Assembly (NCBI GenBank): GCA_902495265.1
Contig: CABUWR010000038.1
Coordinates: 1 to 9,069, forward strand
Source: an uncultured Collinsella sp.
GTDB taxonomy: Bacteria; Actinomycetota; Coriobacteriia; Coriobacteriales; Coriobacteriaceae
Reading direction: 5' to 3'
Length of the DNA stretch: 9,069 nt
A program made the position numbers and the translations under genes. The notes beneath the pieces were generated by a model. The model did not search any database. It had not been told where the DNA came from and saw only the letters and a list, made by a program, of their open reading frames with translations. Positions 5,744-9,069 of the stretch are shown one piece after another; within the stretch, counting starts at the first letter, position 1, and every line of letters starts with the position of its first letter.

Positions 5744-8700
5744 ATGATTACGCTGGACAATCTTCGCGACGCACTTAGGGCTCTGTACTACGAGCCGTCG
5801 GGCGACGGCACCGTTTATCAGAAATCCTGGGAAGAGACCAGCGCGCAAATCACGGTCGATTTTTCCAAGAAACGCATCGGCTACCCGAAAGACCTGGGGT
5901 TCAAGGTCAACAAAGACACAACTTGTAACTTCTCCGATAACGAGAACTTCGTCGTACTCGCCTGCGTAACCATGCTCCTCGACAAAGGATATCGCCCCGA
6001 ATCACTCGAGCTGGAGCGCGAATGGGCCCTTGGGCACGAACAAAAGAGCGGCCGCGCTGATATCTGCATTAATGACGAGAGGGGCGACACGCTCGCAATC
6101 GTCGAATGCAAGACCCCTGGAACCGAGTTCAAAAAAGAATTCAAGAACATGCAGTCAGACGGAGGGCAACTCCTCTCCTATTGGCAACAAGAGCGCGCGA
6201 CTCGCTGGTTGGTGCTCTTTGCATGCGATTTCATCAACAACGAAATCGTGCCAGACCAGGTTTCAATTAACTGCAGCGATGACGAGAACTTCATCGCGCT
6301 CGCCAAACGCGATGACACCATTGCGCTCTACCGCGACGCCCATACAGTGGAACAGCTCCATCAAGTTTGGACGGAAACGTACAACCAACAAGTCGAGGGA
6401 AACATCCTCTTTGGCGATAGGTCAACGGCATACCACCCGATGGTTCCTCCCCTTCTCAAGAAGGACCTTGTCGACTTCAGGGCCGAAGACAGCATCGTCA
6501 ACCGCTTCGAGGAAATCCTCCGCCACAACAACGTCTCCGATAAAGAGAACGCCTTCAATCGCCTTATCGCGCTCTTTATCGCGAAGCTCCAAGACGAGCT
6601 CTCGAAAATGCCAACCCAGGAGATTGAGTTCCAATACCGCCAAGGACGCGACACCTACGAAACGCTCCAGGACAGGCTCCAGAGACTCCACTCAGACGGC
6701 ATGAGAAAGCTCATGCGGGAAGAGGTCCTGTACGTTCCCAACGACTACGCCGCAAACCTCATAAGCAACTATACGGGCCAGCACCGCAAGCAGCTCATCG
6801 AGGAGCTGAACGGCACGCTGCGCAAGCTCAAGTTCTATACCAACAATGACTTTGCGTTCAAAGACGTCCACAACGAGGAGCTCTTTCTTCAGAACGGCAA
6901 GGTACTCGTAGAGACGGTGCAACTTCTACAGCCGTATCGCATCGTAGGAACTCAAGACATTCAATTCTTGGGCGACCTCTTCGAACAGCTCCTTAATCAG
7001 GGCTTTAAGCAAAACGAGGGCCAATTCTTCACACCTGTGCCCATCACCCGTTTTATTTGGAAGTCGCTCCCACTCGACAGCATCGTGCAGGACGAGGCTG
7101 GTGCCGTGCACTATCCACGCGTTATCGATTACGCCTGTGGCGCGGGGCACTTTCTCACAGAAGGGTTCGAAGAAATCTCCGACGCCGCATGCCAATATGA
7201 TCCGACCATAGAGGATGACCTCGGAGACGCCGACTGGGTCAGAGACAATCTCGTCGGCATCGAGAAGGACTATCGACTCGCTCGCGTTTCCAAGGTCTCG
7301 TTCTACATGCATGGCGCAGGGCAGGGCAACGTGGTCTTCGGCGACGGACTTGAAAATTATCCCGACAAGGGAATCGACAGCCGGACCGACAGGGGACGCT
7401 TCGACATTCTTGTCGCCAATCCCCCGTACTCTGTCGCGGCCTTCAAACCGCATCTCAAGCTTCACAACAACGAACTCAAAGTGCTGGAAACCATCAGCGA
7501 TAGCGGCTCGGAAATCGAGACCCTCTTTGTCGAGCGTGCGGCACAGCTTGTTCGGCCCGGAGGCTACGCCGCCATCGTCCTCCCCACCTCGATCCTCGAC
7601 AAGAGCACGAGCTCGAGTTTCGTGGCCGCACGCGATGTGCTTTTGAGCTCCTTCGAGATCGTCTCCATCGCCAGGTTTGGATCAGGCACATTCGCGGCCA
7701 CAGGAACAAACGTCGCAATTATGTTCCTACGTCGCTTTGACGAGATCCCGCCCCGCAATGCGAATGCACTTGATTTCGTTGACGCTGTTTTTGAGCGCAG
7801 GAAGCTCACTGGTTGGAAAGACGAAAGCGCTTTCAACGCTTATCTCGGCACAATTAATGTAGACGGAGATACTTACCGGGCTTTTCTCGCAGGAGAGGCT
7901 GCCTGGAACGAATGGGCAAACACTCGCCACTTCAACGTTTATTGCCATCTTTTCGAATCATCGAAGGAGCTCAAGACCCTTCGAAAGAGCAAGACTTGGA
8001 AGGCGGCCGACAAGGACTCACAGCTCAAAGCAGAGAACGAGCTGTTCTATCGCTATGCGCACAAGGAAGAGCGCAAACGCCTGCGCGTTTGGGGTCTCGT
8101 CTGCGGCGAACAGACGCTCATCATCAACTCACCTAACACGACCAAGGAAATCGCCTCTTTCCTTGGCTACAAATGGAGCAATCGCAAAGGCAACGAGGGG
8201 ATACAGCCCATCGATGGTGAGGGCGTGCTCTATTCGGACGACGAATCGGACGACACGAACTCGCTAAGCGGCATCATCAGAGCATGGTTCTCCGGCGAGC
8301 AGGTTGAGCCCGGCGACCTTGCCCAGTACTACTACTATGCCAAGACCGCCGATTTCATCGACTTTGATGCCGAGAAGTTCGACGAGACTCTTACGATTCC
8401 CCGCTCTTTCTACAAGCCCCGCTCGTTCGCCCAGGGCACCGTAGTCAAGACGCTTAGAGACATCACATCCTACGTTACCGACAGCGTGGCCCAGAGTTCC
8501 ATCACCACCGACACTTACGTAACAACGGAGAACATGGTCAAGGACCGTGGCGGCATAACCGCCTATAGCGGAGAGCTTCCGGCAAGTGCTGGCACCGCAT
8601 ACAAGAAGGGAGACACGCTCGTCTCCAATATTCGCCCCTATCTGCAGAAGATTTGGCTCGCAGACCGCGATGGGACGTGCTCCAAGGACGTTTTGGTATT

Positions 8701-9069
8701 CCGAAGCATAAATACCGACAGCCTATTGCCCGAGTTCCTCCATCTGCTCCTGTGGCAGAAGGACTTCTTCGACTACGATATGTCCACCTTCACGGGAACC
8801 GGCAGGCCTCGCGGAGACAAGGATGAGCTGCTCAAATACCCCATCCCAGTCCCGACGCTCTCCAAGCAGAGAGCCCTCATCGACGGTTTCAATCGCTTAA
8901 CAGATGAAATCAATAGCAAAAGACAGCAAATCGCCGCTCTCAAGGAGAGCGTCAAATCACGGTTTGTAGAGGTATTTGGCGATCCGGTCGATGGTAAAAA
9001 ATGGCCTTTCGTTAGGCTTGAAGACCTCTGTACCAAGTTGGGTTCCGGAGCAACGCCACGAGGTGGCAA
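5744..9069 (+). CDS. Single-chain restriction-modification-specificity enzyme (nuclease, N6-adenine methylase, HsdS-like), 3' partial
   Basis: Open without a stop from ATG 5744 to the window edge, at least 1108 residues; I checked the frame codon by codon. Residues about 1-170 are an HsdR-type nuclease domain: Asp106 (GRADI), Glu121-x-Lys123 (IVECKTPG) and a QxxxY motif (Gln142-Tyr146), the pattern of Type I R subunits. Residues about 200-400 are helical, HsdM N-terminal-like. The methylase follows: GQFFTP (426-431), S-adenosylmethionine motif DYACGAGHF (462-470) and catalytic NPPY (559-562). A conserved GYKWSNRKGNEGI lies near residue 810. From about 887 it is HsdS-like: one target recognition domain, a helical spacer (about 1042-1081) ending in VFGDP, and the start of a second domain (WPFVRLEDLC...GSGATP). 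No helicase motor is present. It should methylate adenine in a bipartite site and cleave unmodified DNA, as in Type IIG/IIB enzymes of AloI/CjeI layout. The start has GGAGA six bases upstream. Codon use is less GC-biased than in the AKR genes. Confidence 0.92.
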   Translation, partial: MITLDNLRDALRALYYEPSGDGTVYQKSWEETSAQITVDFSKKRIGYPKDLGFKVNKDTTCNFSDNENFVVLACVTMLLDKGYRPESLELEREWALGHEQKSGRADICINDERGDTLAIVECKTPGTEFKKEFKNMQSDGGQLLSYWQQERATRWLVLFACDFINNEIVPDQVSINCSDDENFIALAKRDDTIALYRDAHTVEQLHQVWTETYNQQVEGNILFGDRSTAYHPMVPPLLKKDLVDFRAEDSIVNRFEEILRHNNVSDKENAFNRLIALFIAKLQDELSKMPTQEIEFQYRQGRDTYETLQDRLQRLHSDGMRKLMREEVLYVPNDYAANLISNYTGQHRKQLIEELNGTLRKLKFYTNNDFAFKDVHNEELFLQNGKVLVETVQLLQPYRIVGTQDIQFLGDLFEQLLNQGFKQNEGQFFTPVPITRFIWKSLPLDSIVQDEAGAVHYPRVIDYACGAGHFLTEGFEEISDAACQYDPTIEDDLGDADWVRDNLVGIEKDYRLARVSKVSFYMHGAGQGNVVFGDGLENYPDKGIDSRTDRGRFDILVANPPYSVAAFKPHLKLHNNELKVLETISDSGSEIETLFVERAAQLVRPGGYAAIVLPTSILDKSTSSSFVAARDVLLSSFEIVSIARFGSGTFAATGTNVAIMFLRRFDEIPPRNANALDFVDAVFERRKLTGWKDESAFNAYLGTINVDGDTYRAFLAGEAAWNEWANTRHFNVYCHLFESSKELKTLRKSKTWKAADKDSQLKAENELFYRYAHKEERKRLRVWGLVCGEQTLIINSPNTTKEIASFLGYKWSNRKGNEGIQPIDGEGVLYSDDESDDTNSLSGIIRAWFSGEQVEPGDLAQYYYYAKTADFIDFDAEKFDETLTIPRSFYKPRSFAQGTVVKTLRDITSYVTDSVAQSSITTDTYVTTENMVKDRGGITAYSGELPASAGTAYKKGDTLVSNIRPYLQKIWLADRDGTCSKDVLVFRSINTDSLLPEFLHLLLWQKDFFDYDMSTFTGTGRPRGDKDELLKYPIPVPTLSKQRALIDGFNRLTDEINSKRQQIAALKESVKSRFVEVFGDPVDGKKWPFVRLEDLCTKLGSGATPRGG

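Noticed and set aside
6030..6704. Plus-strand 224-codon frame within the restriction-modification gene
   Set aside because: It is a +1 shadow, very Ser/Thr/Arg-rich. The main frame has nuclease motifs and runs uninterrupted through it.
6926..7465. Minus-strand 179-codon frame over the methylase
   Set aside because: Opposite strand of the QFFTP, DYACGAGHF and NPPY motifs; no own start signal.
1..9069. CRISPR array, insertion sequence, tRNA or rRNA genes
   Set aside because: No regularly spaced direct repeats, transposase motifs, cloverleaf or rRNA-like sequence were seen on either strand.

Overview
The window reads as an accessory stretch of a GC-rich bacterial chromosome. My best guess is an anaerobic gut actinobacterium of the class Coriobacteriia (Eggerthella/Adlercreutzia/Gordonibacter type). 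That guess rests on the GC-rich third codon positions, the strong AGGAGG ribosome sites, and the pairing of reductase genes with a flavodoxin of the linker-plus-domain type. It is an inference; no phylogenetic marker is present.

Left part (1-876). The first 23 bases are the 5' end of a minus-strand gene. Diverging from it is a short MerR-family regulator (300-740) of the AdhR/NmlR type, with a cysteine at residue 52. The gap between them holds a perfect 7-6-7 inverted repeat (246-265). It sits exactly in the 19-bp spacer of a minus-strand promoter, the classical MerR operator layout.

Middle part (877-5206). A LysR-type regulator (minus strand) diverges from a plus-strand cluster of two NADPH-type aldo/keto reductases (AKR1, AKR2) and a YqhD/butanol-dehydrogenase-like iron-dependent alcohol dehydrogenase. 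A strong 13-bp-stem terminator closes the cluster. The region between the two AKR genes carries a flavodoxin fragment truncated at both ends (2769-2960). A shared motif, ACCC-N3-(G/C)GTTATA, occurs once in the LysR/AKR1 divergent region and twice upstream of AKR2, so it is a candidate LysR-regulator site. The genes look like an aldehyde/ketone reduction (reactive carbonyl) module, with AKR2 and the dehydrogenase as a tight pair.

Right part (5207-9069). After about 540 bases with no convincing gene comes a very long open frame that starts at 5744 and runs off the window without a stop. Read by eye it is one polypeptide of at least 1108 residues. In order it has an HsdR-type PD-(D/E)xK nuclease domain with a QxxxY motif, an HsdM-type N6-adenine methylase (QFFTP, DYACGAGHF, NPPY), and an HsdS-type specificity region with one complete target recognition domain, a helical spacer and the start of a second. 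No helicase motor lies between nuclease and methylase. This is the layout of a single-chain restriction-modification-specificity enzyme (Type IIG/IIB-like, AloI/CjeI organisation). Its codon use is less GC-rich than that of the reductase cluster, which suggests separate acquisition.
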